Notes: a model not told the origin generated them from the sequence alone. DNA of 64,000 bases from Phocaeicola intestinalis (GCF_014837065.1 NZ_JACSPP010000003.1:93141-157140); one strand, 5' to 3'; shown: positions 1 through 9,567, numbered from the stretch's first letter. Translations and numbers: made by a program.

Positions 1-372
1 ATAGTAGATGGAGCCGAGTGTGCCAATACTTATTGGGGAAATTTGTGGGAAACCAGTGGAAAATGTAAAAATCTCTATACAGACCTATATATCCGTATTT
101 CCATTGATGGAGGACATACTTGGAATTATTTGGATATTAATCCAAAGGATCGCTATGGCATTGCTTATGATGGTGTAGATGGGTATATTGAGCATACCTA
201 TTGGGGTGAAAGACGTTTTGCCGGAGGTGACGATGAAAATGGAGGCAGCTACATCCGTATATGGCAATTAGAAGCAAAATACAATAAAGCTTACGACAAA
301 TTAGTAGAAGATTTGGATGCTTCTTGGGGCATAAAAGATTTTTGGGATCCGTATGATAAATTGTCAGAATGA
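1..372 (+). CDS. C-terminal part of a fimbrial-cluster protein (5' truncated by window)
   Basis: The frame is open from base 1 (Ile-Val-Asp-Gly-Ala-Glu-Cys) to the TGA at 370-372, so the gene begins before the window and only about 123 codons are visible. The visible part is rich in aromatic and acidic residues (for example YWGERRFAGGDDENG) and has no membrane segment. I do not recognise a family. Its stop overlaps the start of the next gene in an ATGA arrangement, which suggests translational coupling. Since the next two genes look like fimbrial lipoproteins, it is probably another fimbrial accessory or tip component; that is inference from context only. Confidence 0.7.
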   Translation: MVDGAECANTYWGNLWETSGKCKNLYTDLYIRISIDGGHTWNYLDINPKDRYGIAYDGVDGYIEHTYWGERRFAGGDDENGGSYIRIWQLEAKYNKAYDKLVEDLDASWGIKDFWDPYDKLSE

Positions 373-1499
373 TGAATAGATATATAACATATTATATTAT
401 TAGCCTATTCGCAGTTTTAGGCTTGTTTGCTTCCTGCGCGGAAGAAAACGCATTGCCTGCTTTTTCGCAAGAGGAGGAAGAAGGTCATGTTGTTCTTTCT
501 TATACAGTAAGTGGCAGCAGCATTGTATCTACACGGGTAGAAGAAAGCAAAGAAGAAGGCAATAAAGGGCGAAACGAAAACTTAGTGAAGGACTTGGATT
601 TGTTTATCTTTCGAAATGGAACGATTATTACCAACCAACCCTTGCATTTCATTCCTGAAAAAAACGACCAGCAAACAGGTGATTATACTCCATTAGAGAC
701 CGGTCTTGCTCCCGATGATTTTCAAAACGGTGACCAAGTTTATTTAGTCGCCAATTGTCATGATGTCGTATCAGATGTCACTACATTAGACGGATTAAAA
801 GCGAAAACCGTCAGCAGTTTAATCTGTTATGATAAACAACTCCAATTCGTGATGGATGGGATGGTTACGGTAGACGCAAAAATGTGGACTGATAAAGACC
901 TTCACATTCAGATTGACTTGAAACGTGCCGCGGCCAAAGTACGTCTTCACTTTGCCAGCAGTACGGATTGGAACCAAGTATCTTATCGCTTTTGTCATTA
1001 TGCAAATACCGCGACCGTGCTTGAACAAGAAGAAACGGAAGAATATACGTATGTGAACAGCCTTTCCTTAATGGATTATACAACTAGGGGAGAAGAGTTG
1101 GCAAAAGCTGATCCTATTGAAGAAAACGGAATGCAATGCCTTGTGCTTTACACTTACCCGAATAATTGGCATGATGGAAATCCAGATGATGATAAACTCA
1201 ATGTGGAGCCTCCTATTAATGATGGTAGGGAAACCCGCATCTTATTAAAAGCACCCTATAATGAAGAATTATATTATTACGATATTCCCGTAAACTTCCG
1301 TTTGCCTGAGAAAAACGATGATATAAACATTAATGAAGATTATAAAGACCTTTACCGTATCCAGCGCAACCACATCTACGACATTACGGTGACGATAGAC
1401 AGGGAGGGGGGTACAGTAAGCAAGCCTGTAACACCTAAATTATATTATCAAGTTCTCTCGTTTGATGAGGAAACTATAGATATTCCGGAATTCCAATAA
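369..1499 (+). CDS. fimbrillin-like lipoprotein
   Basis: A 376-residue exported lipoprotein. The N-terminus is a hydrophobic signal peptide ending in a lipobox (LFASC, Cys23), followed by an acidic linker. The middle holds a beta-rich fimbrillin-type region (VKDLDLFIFRNG, then GDQVYLVANCHDV) and the C-terminal part contains RNHIYDITVTI, a signature seen near the end of FimA/Mfa-type fimbrillin domains in Bacteroidales. In such systems the lipoprotein is sorted to the outer membrane and polymerises or anchors a fimbria after protease processing. It overlaps the upstream gene by 4 bases and the next gene follows within 30 bases, so this is one operon. Assignment to a specific subunit (anchor, stalk or tip) is not possible by eye. 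Confidence 0.75.
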   Translation: MMNRYITYYIISLFAVLGLFASCAEENALPAFSQEEEEGHVVLSYTVSGSSIVSTRVEESKEEGNKGRNENLVKDLDLFIFRNGTIITNQPLHFIPEKNDQQTGDYTPLETGLAPDDFQNGDQVYLVANCHDVVSDVTTLDGLKAKTVSSLICYDKQLQFVMDGMVTVDAKMWTDKDLHIQIDLKRAAAKVRLHFASSTDWNQVSYRFCHYANTATVLEQEETEEYTYVNSLSLMDYTTRGEELAKADPIEENGMQCLVLYTYPNNWHDGNPDDDKLNVEPPINDGRETRILLKAPYNEELYYYDIPVNFRLPEKNDDININEDYKDLYRIQRNHIYDITVTIDREGGTVSKPVTPKLYYQVLSFDEETIDIPEFQ

Positions 1500-1525
1500 A
1501 AATAGCTATGATACAAGGAAAATAT

Positions 1526-4504
1526 ATGAACATACGTCATTTGCATAAACTCTTGAATAGGTTTGCGATTATTGCTTGTTTTGTAACCATATTTTCGTGC
1601 ACAGACGAAAATATTATCCGTCAAGATGGAGAAGTCAAGCCTGGTCAAGACGTAACGGTTAGGCTTGGTTTTGATGTAAGCGTTCCGGAAGAGAAAGCAT
1701 CATCGCGCGTCCCGGATGACAATGTTGTTTTTGACCTCTACGTCCTGATATTCGATGCCAATGGCAATAAGACAGGTTCTGGATATTTCGATGATTTGAA
1801 TAATGGAAATACAACAAGTCAACCGAACACTACCGGAAGTGATAATTATGTTACAATCGATACCAAGACAGGTCCGTCGTATGTTTATGGCATAGCCAAC
1901 ATATCCGGTGCAACCAATGTTTATGAAGACGATGATTTTAGAAGTAAATTAGATGACATTCAGAACAAGGAAGAATTATTGAATCTTTCTCCTGTACTAT
2001 ATGAACAAATAGACCGTGTAGGAAATTCGTATATAATGAGCGGAATGGCAATAAGCGATGAAAGAGACAACACTTACCTAATTGAAGAAGGGCAAGATAT
2101 CAAAACGCTGAAACTCCGCAGGCTTGACTCACACATTACGTTTAATATCAAAGCGGCAGCTGGCTGTACGTTCCGTCCAACCAGCTATCAGGTTTTCAAC
2201 GTTCCTAAGAAAGTTTATCTGATAGAACGGGAAGCGTCACGGGAAATCGCACTTGCCAATACGTGGGACGGAACAAATGATGAAGATGAGGATGACTTTT
2301 TCGATACCCAAGAAGTAACAGGGACTTTGTCTACAGACATGTCTTTTAATTTTTGGATGGTAGAAAACAGGCAGAATGGAAAACTATCCATACCGGACAA
2401 TGATTACAATCAGCGTGAAAAGGAAGAAAAAAACTCAAACGTTTCAGATAGCAAACCAACTGTATCTAATGGAGATTATGTTTATGCACCGGATAAGGGT
2501 ACGTATGTAGTTCTTAAAGGGGATTTCACCGGAAATTCCACCGTTGAAGGTAATGAAGGAGCAGTGGAAGCAAGTGTCAGCTATACCATTCATTTAGGTT
2601 ATGTAGATCAAAATGCGGATGATTTTTTCAGTAACCGGAATACGAAATACACATATAATATTACCGTTAGTGGAGTAAATAATATTATAGTGGAAGTCTT
2701 GGCTGATGATCCGGAAATAGAACCATCTCCCGGAGCAGAAGGGGATGTGATATTTACCAACGGTACCACGAAATATATATTGGATGCACATTATGAAACC
2801 GTATTGCTCAGTTTCAGCGAAAAGCTGTTATCAGGTGGTGTCAATGTTTCCGATTTCTTTTCTTATAAAATAAGTACACCATTCGCTTCTTATATTTCTA
2901 CCGATGAAAACATAAAAGTAAGAGATGAAGACTGGTTGCGTTTTGTGAGAAATGAAAAAGATGGTAACGATATTTATTCAAAACGTTTTCAGCCTTATGC
3001 ATTATCGGACGGAACCCGTAACGGAATGACATTGTCTCAATTTATGGAGGAATTGAAAAAGATTGCAGATAGAACGGAACAAGATGCTTATGACAATGAA
3101 GGAAAAGTAGTTTATACTTGCCACATAAACGAATTTTATTATGACAAAGCCCCACAAGGAGTCACGGTATCAGGCGATTTATGGAAACGGTTTGTCAATG
3201 TGTCGCCACGTGAAGTGCAAATATTAAATGATGTGGAGCTGAGTCCGGATGGAGAAAGTAGTATAACGAAATCTACTTATATTCTGTCGCAACGTTCTAT
3301 CCAGACATTTTTCAGCCGGAGCGTGCAAGAGTCTTATAGTGCTTATGGTGTAGAAACAATCAATGAGACCGGTCCATTGTATACATGGGCTTATTATCCT
3401 AACCAAGTAGGTGTTACTGCCAGAGATAGAGATACCGGATGGGATAACTTTTGGGAAATGATAGATAAACTTTGTAATACAAATAAAGAATGGAATACTT
3501 ATGTGGATTTTGGCATAAATGGTTATGCCGATGTAACCAATATGCAAACGGTTAATGCGATGAAAAGCGATTATCAACGGGCTTACCTCGCTTGCATGCA
3601 GCGCAATCGGGATTTAAATGGAGATGGCTTTATCGAAAAAAATGAAATACAATGGTATCTGCCAGCCATTAACCAATATGTCGGTATGTTTATCGGCGAT
3701 GGAAGCCTTTCGGAAGAAGCCAAGCTGTATACAGAAACAGATTATGTATATAAGCACTATGTATCAAGTACCACTTATGGAAATTACCCTATTATCTATT
3801 GGGCGGAAGAATCTGTTTCGGAAAGTCATGGTACAGAATATAATATGGCGGAATATAGAAGTGACGATGGAACTTTTCAATATACAAATTATGATCATGG
3901 AGATGATGATTATTACGGCAAAGAAGGAAATCGTATAGATAGGGACAAGTTGGTAAATCATTATAGGTGCATGCGCAATTTAGGTAGTGGAACTCCTGTT
4001 GGCATTTATTCTAAAGATCCGAATGATCCTTCTATAACAGTTCCTTATTTAGATGAAAGTTCTACCCGTCCTCGTGTACGATACGGTGAACTTGGAACGC
4101 ATAAAAGTGATGAAAGCGAAAGTGAATTGTATAGTGGTGGATTTACTTATTCAGACGAGTGGATTAGGAATAATTCTAATGTTAATAACTATTATGTTGA
4201 TGCTATAGATATTCGAGATATTATGGATAACACTTCTACTCCTTGTCGTTATCTTACTCCTAGAGGAGCTTGGCGTGCTCCTAATTTGCGGGAACTTTAT
4301 TTGATGTCTATCGTTGGAGCACTAGATGATGGTGTTCCTGAAGAAAATGCGGTGTCTAGAACGGAATTCAAATTTTCTGATAAAAAACTGCCTAATTCTT
4401 CTAGTCAAAAACGCATCGGTTGGTTCTATAACGGTTCCAATTTGACTATGGGCAAGGGGAATGAAAATGAAGGCGATCGTATTCGTTGTGTACGAGACAA
4501 TTAA
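1526..4504 (+). CDS. large DUF4906-type fimbrial tip/adhesin lipoprotein
   Basis: A lipoprotein of 992 residues if translation starts at the ATG at 1526. I prefer that start over the in-frame ATG at 1508 because an AAGGA stretch precedes it at normal spacing and it leaves a compact signal peptide ending in the lipobox TIFSC. The N-terminal region has fimbrillin-like segments (FDLYVLIFDANG, YVYGIANISG, DSHITFNIKAAAG). The C-terminal third (IQWYLPAINQY, RAPNLRELYLM, GDRIRCVRDN) resembles the C-terminal region of DUF4906 proteins, which sit in Bacteroidales fimbrial operons and are thought to act as long tip subunits. It is last in the operon and is followed by a terminator-like hairpin. Confidence 0.75.
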   Translation: MNIRHLHKLLNRFAIIACFVTIFSCTDENIIRQDGEVKPGQDVTVRLGFDVSVPEEKASSRVPDDNVVFDLYVLIFDANGNKTGSGYFDDLNNGNTTSQPNTTGSDNYVTIDTKTGPSYVYGIANISGATNVYEDDDFRSKLDDIQNKEELLNLSPVLYEQIDRVGNSYIMSGMAISDERDNTYLIEEGQDIKTLKLRRLDSHITFNIKAAAGCTFRPTSYQVFNVPKKVYLIEREASREIALANTWDGTNDEDEDDFFDTQEVTGTLSTDMSFNFWMVENRQNGKLSIPDNDYNQREKEEKNSNVSDSKPTVSNGDYVYAPDKGTYVVLKGDFTGNSTVEGNEGAVEASVSYTIHLGYVDQNADDFFSNRNTKYTYNITVSGVNNIIVEVLADDPEIEPSPGAEGDVIFTNGTTKYILDAHYETVLLSFSEKLLSGGVNVSDFFSYKISTPFASYISTDENIKVRDEDWLRFVRNEKDGNDIYSKRFQPYALSDGTRNGMTLSQFMEELKKIADRTEQDAYDNEGKVVYTCHINEFYYDKAPQGVTVSGDLWKRFVNVSPREVQILNDVELSPDGESSITKSTYILSQRSIQTFFSRSVQESYSAYGVETINETGPLYTWAYYPNQVGVTARDRDTGWDNFWEMIDKLCNTNKEWNTYVDFGINGYADVTNMQTVNAMKSDYQRAYLACMQRNRDLNGDGFIEKNEIQWYLPAINQYVGMFIGDGSLSEEAKLYTETDYVYKHYVSSTTYGNYPIIYWAEESVSESHGTEYNMAEYRSDDGTFQYTNYDHGDDDYYGKEGNRIDRDKLVNHYRCMRNLGSGTPVGIYSKDPNDPSITVPYLDESSTRPRVRYGELGTHKSDESESELYSGGFTYSDEWIRNNSNVNNYYVDAIDIRDIMDNTSTPCRYLTPRGAWRAPNLRELYLMSIVGALDDGVPEENAVSRTEFKFSDKKLPNSSSQKRIGWFYNGSNLTMGKGNENEGDRIRCVRDN

Positions 4505-4575
4505 ATATATAAAGAAGATAAATCTCTATCGCGGGGAAGCGTCCCTGCACATTTTACTTAAATTAGTAATCCAAG

Positions 4576-4607
4576 AGCCGGTTCGCAGGGATGCGCGCCG
4601 GCTTTTT
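4576..4607 (+). terminator. intrinsic terminator of the fimbrial operon
   Basis: AGCCGG and CCGGCT pair around a 16-base loop and are followed by TTTT. It lies about 70 bases after the stop of the DUF4906-type gene. A nearby GTCCCTGC can pair alternatively with GCAGGGA in the loop. Confidence 0.6.
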
Positions 4608-4616
4608 ATACTTTGC

Positions 4617-4795
4617 GCGGTATGAAACAGTGCATTTCCTCACCATAGACACGGACACAGATTCTATTTTAATGTGCCAATGAATAATAGGGCAATGTGC
4701 TAATTTATATTCACATTAGCATATTGTTTATTGACCTATTCTTCTGTGTCCCTTTGTGGTACTCTGTGGTGAGGAAATGCACAAATCTATACCGC
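4617..4795. repeat. palindromic intergenic element, copy 1
   Basis: An imperfect palindrome of about 180 bases. The outer arms (GCGGTATGAAACAGTGCATT at the left, the complement ending TATACCGC at the right) enclose CTCACCA/TGGTGAG and GACACAG/CTGTGTC arms and an AT-rich centre. The 105-base block 4655-4759 recurs at 20527-20631 with only about two differences. No coding sequence is present between the fimbrial operon and lemA. Confidence 0.75.
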
Positions 4796-4865
4796 ATATT
4801 AAAACCAATGCCTTGATGAATAGTCATAGTTAGCCACGATGTACATGACAATTATCAGCGATTCA

Positions 4866-4896
4866 TTGGCAATTATTGAAATTTTTCGTATGTTTG
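4866..4896 (+). promoter_or_regulatory. putative Bacteroidetes promoter for lemA
   Basis: TATGTTTG at 4889-4896 matches the TAnnTTTG -7 box. ATTG at 4865-4868, 20 bases upstream, is a partial -33 TTTG box. The lemA start codon follows 36 bases later. Confidence 0.5.
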
Positions 4897-4932
4897 CCGA
4901 AAATATGAATCAAAAAACAAAAAATGCATCTT

Positions 4933-5514
4933 ATGAAAAAAACGTGGATTATCGTAATCGTGATTCTTGTCGTACTGATAGGATACAGTGTTTCATCATA
5001 CAACTCGATGGTGGCACAGGAAGAGGAAGTCGGGACGGCATGGAGCAACGTGGAAAATCAATACCAGCGGCGCTCTGACCTGATTCCTAACCTTGTAAGC
5101 ACCGTCAAAGGATATGCCGCACATGAAAAAGAAACGTTTGATGCCGTAGTATCGGCACGTGCCAAAGCTACCCAAATGTCGGTTGACATCGATGACCTGA
5201 CCCCTGAAAAGCTGGCTGCCTACCAACGTGCTCAAGGCGAGATAGGAAGTGCGCTGGGACGCCTGCTTGCCGTAACTGAAAATTATCCCGAACTGAAGGC
5301 GAACGAAAACTTCCAGACCCTTCAGGCTCAATTAGAAGGTACAGAGAACCGCATCAGCGTAGAGCGGCGTAAATTCAATGAAACAGCCCGTAAATTCAAT
5401 ACTACCATACGCCGGTTTCCCAAGAACATCTTTGCCAGCATGTTCGGATTCGAGAAACGTCCTTATTTTGAAGCAGAAGAAGGGAGTGAGAAAGCGCCCG
5501 AAGTAAAGTTTTAA
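4933..5514 (+). CDS. lemA: LemA family membrane protein
   Basis: A 193-residue protein of the LemA family. One N-terminal membrane helix (WIIVIVILVVLIGY) is followed by the hallmark stretch with NxMVxxEE and a conserved QYQRRSDLIPNLV motif, then a long helical bundle domain (DAVVSARAKA, ALGRLLAVTENYPELKANE, ENRISVERRKFNETARKFN). The start at 4933 (Met-Lys-Lys) is preferred over 4924 because it gives a normal N-in signal anchor. The biochemical role of LemA is not established. It is often encoded next to TPM-domain membrane proteins, as here, with only 9 bases to the next gene. Confidence 0.93.
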   Translation: MKKTWIIVIVILVVLIGYSVSSYNSMVAQEEEVGTAWSNVENQYQRRSDLIPNLVSTVKGYAAHEKETFDAVVSARAKATQMSVDIDDLTPEKLAAYQRAQGEIGSALGRLLAVTENYPELKANENFQTLQAQLEGTENRISVERRKFNETARKFNTTIRRFPKNIFASMFGFEKRPYFEAEEGSEKAPEVKF

Positions 5515-5523
5515 TTTCTGCGT

Positions 5524-6438
5524 ATGAAAAAACTGTTTCTGCTCGGTTTCCTGTTTCTGTCTTTTGCCTTGGCAGAAGCGCAAAGCCGCATCTACAAAGT
5601 AGAAGACATCCCTTTGGTGCATCTGAAAGACGCACGCCGCTACGTGAGCAACCCCGATGGTATCTTAAGCCCTGCTGTAGTAAGTGCCATCGACTCTACT
5701 CTTTATGCCCTTGAGCATGAAACAGGAATACAAACCCTTGTGGTAGCTGTAGGGCAAATAGAAGGAGGAGACTGCTTTGACTTTGCCTACCGGCTGGGAC
5801 GGGAAAACGGAATAGGACAAAAAGAGACAGACAACGGGTTGGTCGTCCTGCTCGTTACAGGCGAACGATGCATACAGTTTGCCACAGGATACGGAATCGA
5901 AGGCGACCTGCCTGACGCCACATGTAAGCAAATACAGGTGCGTTACATGAATCCCTACTTCAAGGATGGCAACTGGGATGCAGGTATGCTGGCAGGCATC
6001 CATGCCATACGCGCCCAGCTGAACGGGACAGGCGAACCGCTTCAAGCTCCAGAAGACGATGATACTTTTCTTTTGTTCAGCATTTTCTTTTGCTGTTTTA
6101 TCTTAGTACCTTTGTTCTTATGGCTGAATGCACGCCAGCGCAAACGCTGTCCGAAATGTCATAAACACACCCTCCGGCAAGTCTCTGTGCAGACCCTTTC
6201 GCGGACAGCAGGCTATCACACCGACGAAGTGACTTACGTATGCAGACATTGTGGAAACGTAGTGCGTAAACAGCGTCGTATACGTGATGATGATGATTTC
6301 CATCATCGTGGAGGAAATGGCTGGCCTTTCCTGGGTGGTCCGTTCTTCGGTGGAGGTGGACATAGCGGCGGAAGCTTCGGCGGCGGAAGCTTTGGAGGTG
6401 GAGATTTCGGAGGTGGAGGAGCCGGAAGTAAATTCTGA
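5524..6438 (+). CDS. TPM-domain (YgcG-like) membrane protein with zinc ribbon and Gly-rich tail
   Basis: A 304-residue protein with a signal peptide (ending ALAEAQ), then an extracytoplasmic TPM domain (about residues 35-165, including VSNPDGILS and ATGYGIEGDLPD). A single membrane helix follows at about 180-200 (FLLFSIFFCCFILVPLFLWL). The cytoplasmic part has paired CxxC motifs (CPKCHKH and CRHCG, about 40 residues apart) that look like a zinc ribbon. The last 50 residues are almost only Gly, Ser, Phe and Asp. TPM proteins have been linked to photosystem repair phosphatases in plants; the bacterial role is unclear. The 9-base gap to lemA indicates one operon. Confidence 0.88.
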   Translation: MKKLFLLGFLFLSFALAEAQSRIYKVEDIPLVHLKDARRYVSNPDGILSPAVVSAIDSTLYALEHETGIQTLVVAVGQIEGGDCFDFAYRLGRENGIGQKETDNGLVVLLVTGERCIQFATGYGIEGDLPDATCKQIQVRYMNPYFKDGNWDAGMLAGIHAIRAQLNGTGEPLQAPEDDDTFLLFSIFFCCFILVPLFLWLNARQRKRCPKCHKHTLRQVSVQTLSRTAGYHTDEVTYVCRHCGNVVRKQRRIRDDDDFHHRGGNGWPFLGGPFFGGGGHSGGSFGGGSFGGGDFGGGGAGSKF

Positions 6439-6517
6439 CATGAAAAACCTAAGAACAGAAAAGAGACACAAGAGTTCACAGAAGCAGCCTCTAACGAACG
6501 AATAAACTTATCTACTT

Positions 6518-7594
6518 ATGAGCAACATTTTTGGAAACATATTCAGACTGACCAGCTTTGGCGAATCGCACGGCAAAGCCATCGGTGGTGTCATTGACGG
6601 ATTTCCCGCCGGTATTGCTATTGACGAAAACTTTGTGCAACAAGAATTAAACCGACGCCGGCCGGGACAATCAACCATTACCACCGGCCGTAAAGAACCC
6701 GATGCCGTAGAGTTCCTTTCTGGTATTTACGAAGGTGTATCTACCGGGTGCCCCATCGGATTTGTCGTGTGGAACACCAACCAGCATTCTTCTGATTACG
6801 ACAATATGAAGGACGTGTTCCGTCCTTCGCATGCCGACTTTGCCTATTTCCAGAAGTACGGTGTGCGTGACCACCGTGGCGGAGGACGTTCTTCGGCACG
6901 TGAAACCATAGCACGGGTGGTAGCGGGAGCACTTGCTAAGCTAGCCCTTAAGGAAATAGGCATACGCATCACGGCATTCACCTCACAGGTAGGTGCATTG
7001 AAACTGAATGAAGACTATACGCACTACGACCTGAACCTTACTGAAAGTAATCCTGTACGGTGTCCCGATCCCAAGCTGGCACAACAGATGGAAGAACTTA
7101 TTTTCCGTACGAAAGGAGAAGGTGATACACTGGGAGGCGTGGTGACCTGTGTTATCCAGGGATGTCCTGCCGGATTGGGTGAACCTGTATTCGGGAAACT
7201 CCATGCAGCCCTTGGCAGTGCAATGTTAAGTATCAATGCTGCCAAAGGTTTCGAATACGGACAAGGATTCAGCAATATGGAATGGAAAGGCAGCCAGCAA
7301 AATGACCTGTTTTACAACCAAGACGGACACATAGCCCTGCGTACCAACCGCTCGGGGGGCATTCAGGGAGGTATCAGCAACGGTGAAGATATTTATTTCC
7401 GCGTTGCATTCAAACCTGTAGCCACTGTTCTGATGGAACAACCTACAGTAGACAAGAACGGAAATGAAACCATACTGAAAGCCCGTGGGCGTCACGACCC
7501 TTGCGTCTTGCCCCGTGCCGTTCCCATAGTAGAAGCGATGGCGGCAATGACCCTGCTTGATTACTACTTACTGAACAAAACTACCCGATTATGA
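6518..7594 (+). CDS. aroC: chorismate synthase
   Basis: Converts 5-enolpyruvylshikimate-3-phosphate to chorismate, the last shared step of aromatic biosynthesis; it needs reduced FMN. The 358-residue protein is full length for the family. The N-terminal signature [19 protein letters not shown] and the motifs RVVAGALAK, GTxxGG-type segments and [15 protein letters not shown] are all intact, as is the C-terminal [17 protein letters not shown]. It lies 79 bases after the TPM gene. No other shikimate genes are nearby, as is common in Bacteroides. Confidence 0.98.
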   Translation: MSNIFGNIFRLTSFGESHGKAIGGVIDGFPAGIAIDENFVQQELNRRRPGQSTITTGRKEPDAVEFLSGIYEGVSTGCPIGFVVWNTNQHSSDYDNMKDVFRPSHADFAYFQKYGVRDHRGGGRSSARETIARVVAGALAKLALKEIGIRITAFTSQVGALKLNEDYTHYDLNLTESNPVRCPDPKLAQQMEELIFRTKGEGDTLGGVVTCVIQGCPAGLGEPVFGKLHAALGSAMLSINAAKGFEYGQGFSNMEWKGSQQNDLFYNQDGHIALRTNRSGGIQGGISNGEDIYFRVAFKPVATVLMEQPTVDKNGNETILKARGRHDPCVLPRAVPIVEAMAAMTLLDYYLLNKTTRL

Positions 7595-7678
7595 TAAAAC
7601 CTCCACAGACGGCACCAAAATCAAATAGGCTTGATGTTATTTTCAGCTGTGCCATCTGTGATGAAAATACGCACAACC

Positions 7679-9046
7679 ATGGAAATCAAACAATACATTC
7701 AAGAAAACGAAAAACGGTTCCTCGATGAACTGTTCAGCCTGATACGCATCCCCAGCATCAGTGCCCTGCCGGAACACAAAAAAGACATGCTTGCCTGTGC
7801 CGAACGCTGGCGCCAGCTCCTCCTTGAAGCAGGAGCCGATAAGGCAATGATTATGCCTTCGGAAGGCAACCCGTTGGTATATGCCGAAAAATGCATTGAC
7901 CCTCAGGCTCCTACAGTGCTTGTTTATGCACATTATGACGTAATGCCTGCCGAACCGCTCGAGCTATGGCAAAGCCAACCGTTTGAACCAGAGATACGCG
8001 AAGGGCGTATTTGGGCACGTGGTGCCGATGACGACAAAGGACAGGCAATGATTCAAGTAAAGGCTTTCGAGTACCTCGTACGCGAAGGGTTACTTCGTCA
8101 CAATGTGAAATTTATCTTCGAAGGCGAAGAAGAAATTGGCTCGCCCAGCCTGAATGCTTTCCTCAACGAACACCGCGAATTGCTCCGTGCAGATGTCATC
8201 CTGGTATCGGATACCAGTATGTTGGGCGCAGACACTCCTTCGCTCACAACCGGTCTTCGGGGACTTGCTTATTGGGAAATCGAAGTGACTGGTCCTAACC
8301 GCGACCTGCATTCGGGACATTTCGGCGGAGCGGTGGCAAACCCCATCAATGTGCTATGCAATCTTCTTTCACAGATAACCGATGATGACGGACACATTGC
8401 CATCCCGCATTTCTATGATGATGTAGAGCCTGTTCCGGAAGCCGAGCGTCAAATGATAGCCAGCATTCCTTTTGATGAGGAAGCCTACAAGGCAGCCATC
8501 GGTGTACGTGCACTGAAAGGTGAGAAAGGTTATTCCACCCTTGAGCGGAACAGTTGCCGACCTTCGTTCGACATCTGTGGCATTTGGGGAGGTTATACCG
8601 GCGAAGGTTCGAAAACAGTTCTTCCATCAAAAGCATACGCTAAAGTGTCGTGCCGGCTTGTCCCTCACCAGAACCATGAAACCATCTCACGTCTATTTAC
8701 CGACTACATCCATGCCATCGCCCCCGACTACGTACAGGTCAAAGTCACTCCGATGCATGGTGGCGAGGGTTATGTATGCCCTATCTCGCATCCAGCTTAT
8801 CAGGCTGCCGAAAAAGGATTTACCCAGGCATTCGGTAAAAAGCCACTGGCGGTACGACGTGGAGGGAGTATTCCCATTATCAGTGATTTCGAACGGATAT
8901 TGGGTATCAAAACCATCTTGATGGGATTCGGGCTGGAAAGCGATGCCATCCATTCGCCCAACGAAAACTTCCGGCTTGACATCTTCCGCCGGGGTATTGA
9001 AGCTGTAGTAGGATTTCACTTGGAACTGCATCTCCAGAACATCTGA
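7679..9046 (+). CDS. M20 family dipeptidase / peptidase
   Basis: A zinc-dependent cytoplasmic M20 peptidase of 455 residues. The start at 7679 (MEIKQYIQENEKRFLDEL) is chosen because the 16 codons upstream have no family character. Metal ligands are visible: YAHYDVMPAEP (His about residue 86), ARGADDDKGQ (Asp about 117), the catalytic-ligand pair in FEGEEEIGSPS (about 147-152), VSDTSM and a C-terminal His in SDAIHSPNENF. The insertion domain begins near GLRGLAYWEIEVTG and carries LHSGHFGG. Family members release amino acids from dipeptides or short peptides; substrate cannot be assigned. A MITE copy starts 29 bases after the stop. Confidence 0.92.
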   Translation: MEIKQYIQENEKRFLDELFSLIRIPSISALPEHKKDMLACAERWRQLLLEAGADKAMIMPSEGNPLVYAEKCIDPQAPTVLVYAHYDVMPAEPLELWQSQPFEPEIREGRIWARGADDDKGQAMIQVKAFEYLVREGLLRHNVKFIFEGEEEIGSPSLNAFLNEHRELLRADVILVSDTSMLGADTPSLTTGLRGLAYWEIEVTGPNRDLHSGHFGGAVANPINVLCNLLSQITDDDGHIAIPHFYDDVEPVPEAERQMIASIPFDEEAYKAAIGVRALKGEKGYSTLERNSCRPSFDICGIWGGYTGEGSKTVLPSKAYAKVSCRLVPHQNHETISRLFTDYIHAIAPDYVQVKVTPMHGGEGYVCPISHPAYQAAEKGFTQAFGKKPLAVRRGGSIPIISDFERILGIKTILMGFGLESDAIHSPNENFRLDIFRRGIEAVVGFHLELHLQNI

Positions 9047-9052
9047 CTACCA

Positions 9053-9293
9053 AGAAACAGTTTTGAATTTCTCTAAGAAGCTGTTTTGAATTTCTCCAAA
9101 AAGTTTTTCTTGGCTTGATGTATCTGTTTTCGTGTGTGCTTTGGGCGATTTTTTGGTCCTTTTCGCTCCTGTTCTTCGTCAGATAGCCCGCTATCTTCCT
9201 CATCACAGAAGCGAAAATGCCTCAAAAACTCATCCCAAATCATCGCACGATAAATTCAAAACAGCTTCTAAAAAGTTTTTTGGGCTTGATGGT
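9053..9293. repeat. old, split copy of the 194-bp element
   Basis: Bases 9053-9075 match the left end of the 194-bp element with a few differences. The match continues at 9270-9293 (AAAAAGTTTTTTGGGCTTGA), exactly after the intact copy at 9076-9269. The simplest reading is that a younger copy inserted into an older one, whose remainder has decayed. Confidence 0.6.
9076..9269 (+). mobile_element. 194-bp MITE-like element, copy 1 (full)
   Basis: Bounded by an 18-bp perfect terminal inverted repeat, AGAAGCTGTTTTGAATTT at 9076-9093 and its complement at 9252-9269. Nearly identical full copies occur at 36780-36973 and 50734-50927. There is no transposase. The reverse strand carries an open frame of about 58 codons spanning most of the element. 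No target duplication is evident here. Confidence 0.85.
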
Positions 9294-9311
9294 TAAAAAG
9301 CTCCCTCGAAC

Positions 9312-9389
9312 GAACATAAGTGATCGACCTGATTTACTTATGTGAAACGCCCGACTTACTTATGTGAAACGGCTCACTCACTTATGTTC
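9312..9389. repeat. 22-bp phased repeat array A
   Basis: ACATAAGT at 9314 and its complement ACTTATGT at 9336, 9358 and 9380 are spaced exactly 22 bases apart. The outer 12-mers GAACATAAGTGA (9312-9323) and TCACTTATGTTC (9378-9389) are perfect inverted repeats. The two middle units share TTACTTATGTGAAACG. No gene is present. Confidence 0.8.
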
Positions 9390-9393
9390 ATCA

Positions 9394-9439
9394 AAATGCA
9401 TACTTGAATCCTTGTCATGGGTTCAGGTATGCATTTTTT
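9394..9439 (+). terminator. hairpin with T-run
   Basis: AAATGCATAC pairs with GTATGCATTT, extended inward by TGAATCC/GGGTTCA with one wobble, and followed by six T. It could end transcripts from the M20 gene and its downstream repeats. Confidence 0.6.
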
Positions 9440-9513
9440 GTTTGTATTGGTTTTGTCTTTGTTCTCACATAGTAATGTCATTAAGGTGTAACTGATTTGA
9501 AATACCACAGGTT

Positions 9514-9521
9514 TACTTTTG
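9514..9521 (+). promoter_or_regulatory. putative -7 box upstream of the phosphoesterase-SusCD operon
   Basis: TACTTTTG fits TAnnTTTG and lies 47 bases before the start codon at 9568. The only upstream TTTG (9496-9499) is too close for a normal -33 box. Confidence 0.4.
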
Positions 9522-9567
9522 CTTTCGTAAACAAAACTAGATTAAATTTATAAAATCAAAAGTAAAG

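Noticed and set aside
8907..9206. 99-codon reverse frame across the M20 end and the MITE
   Set aside because: It joins antisense of a real gene to a repeat in a different frame from the element's own open frame.
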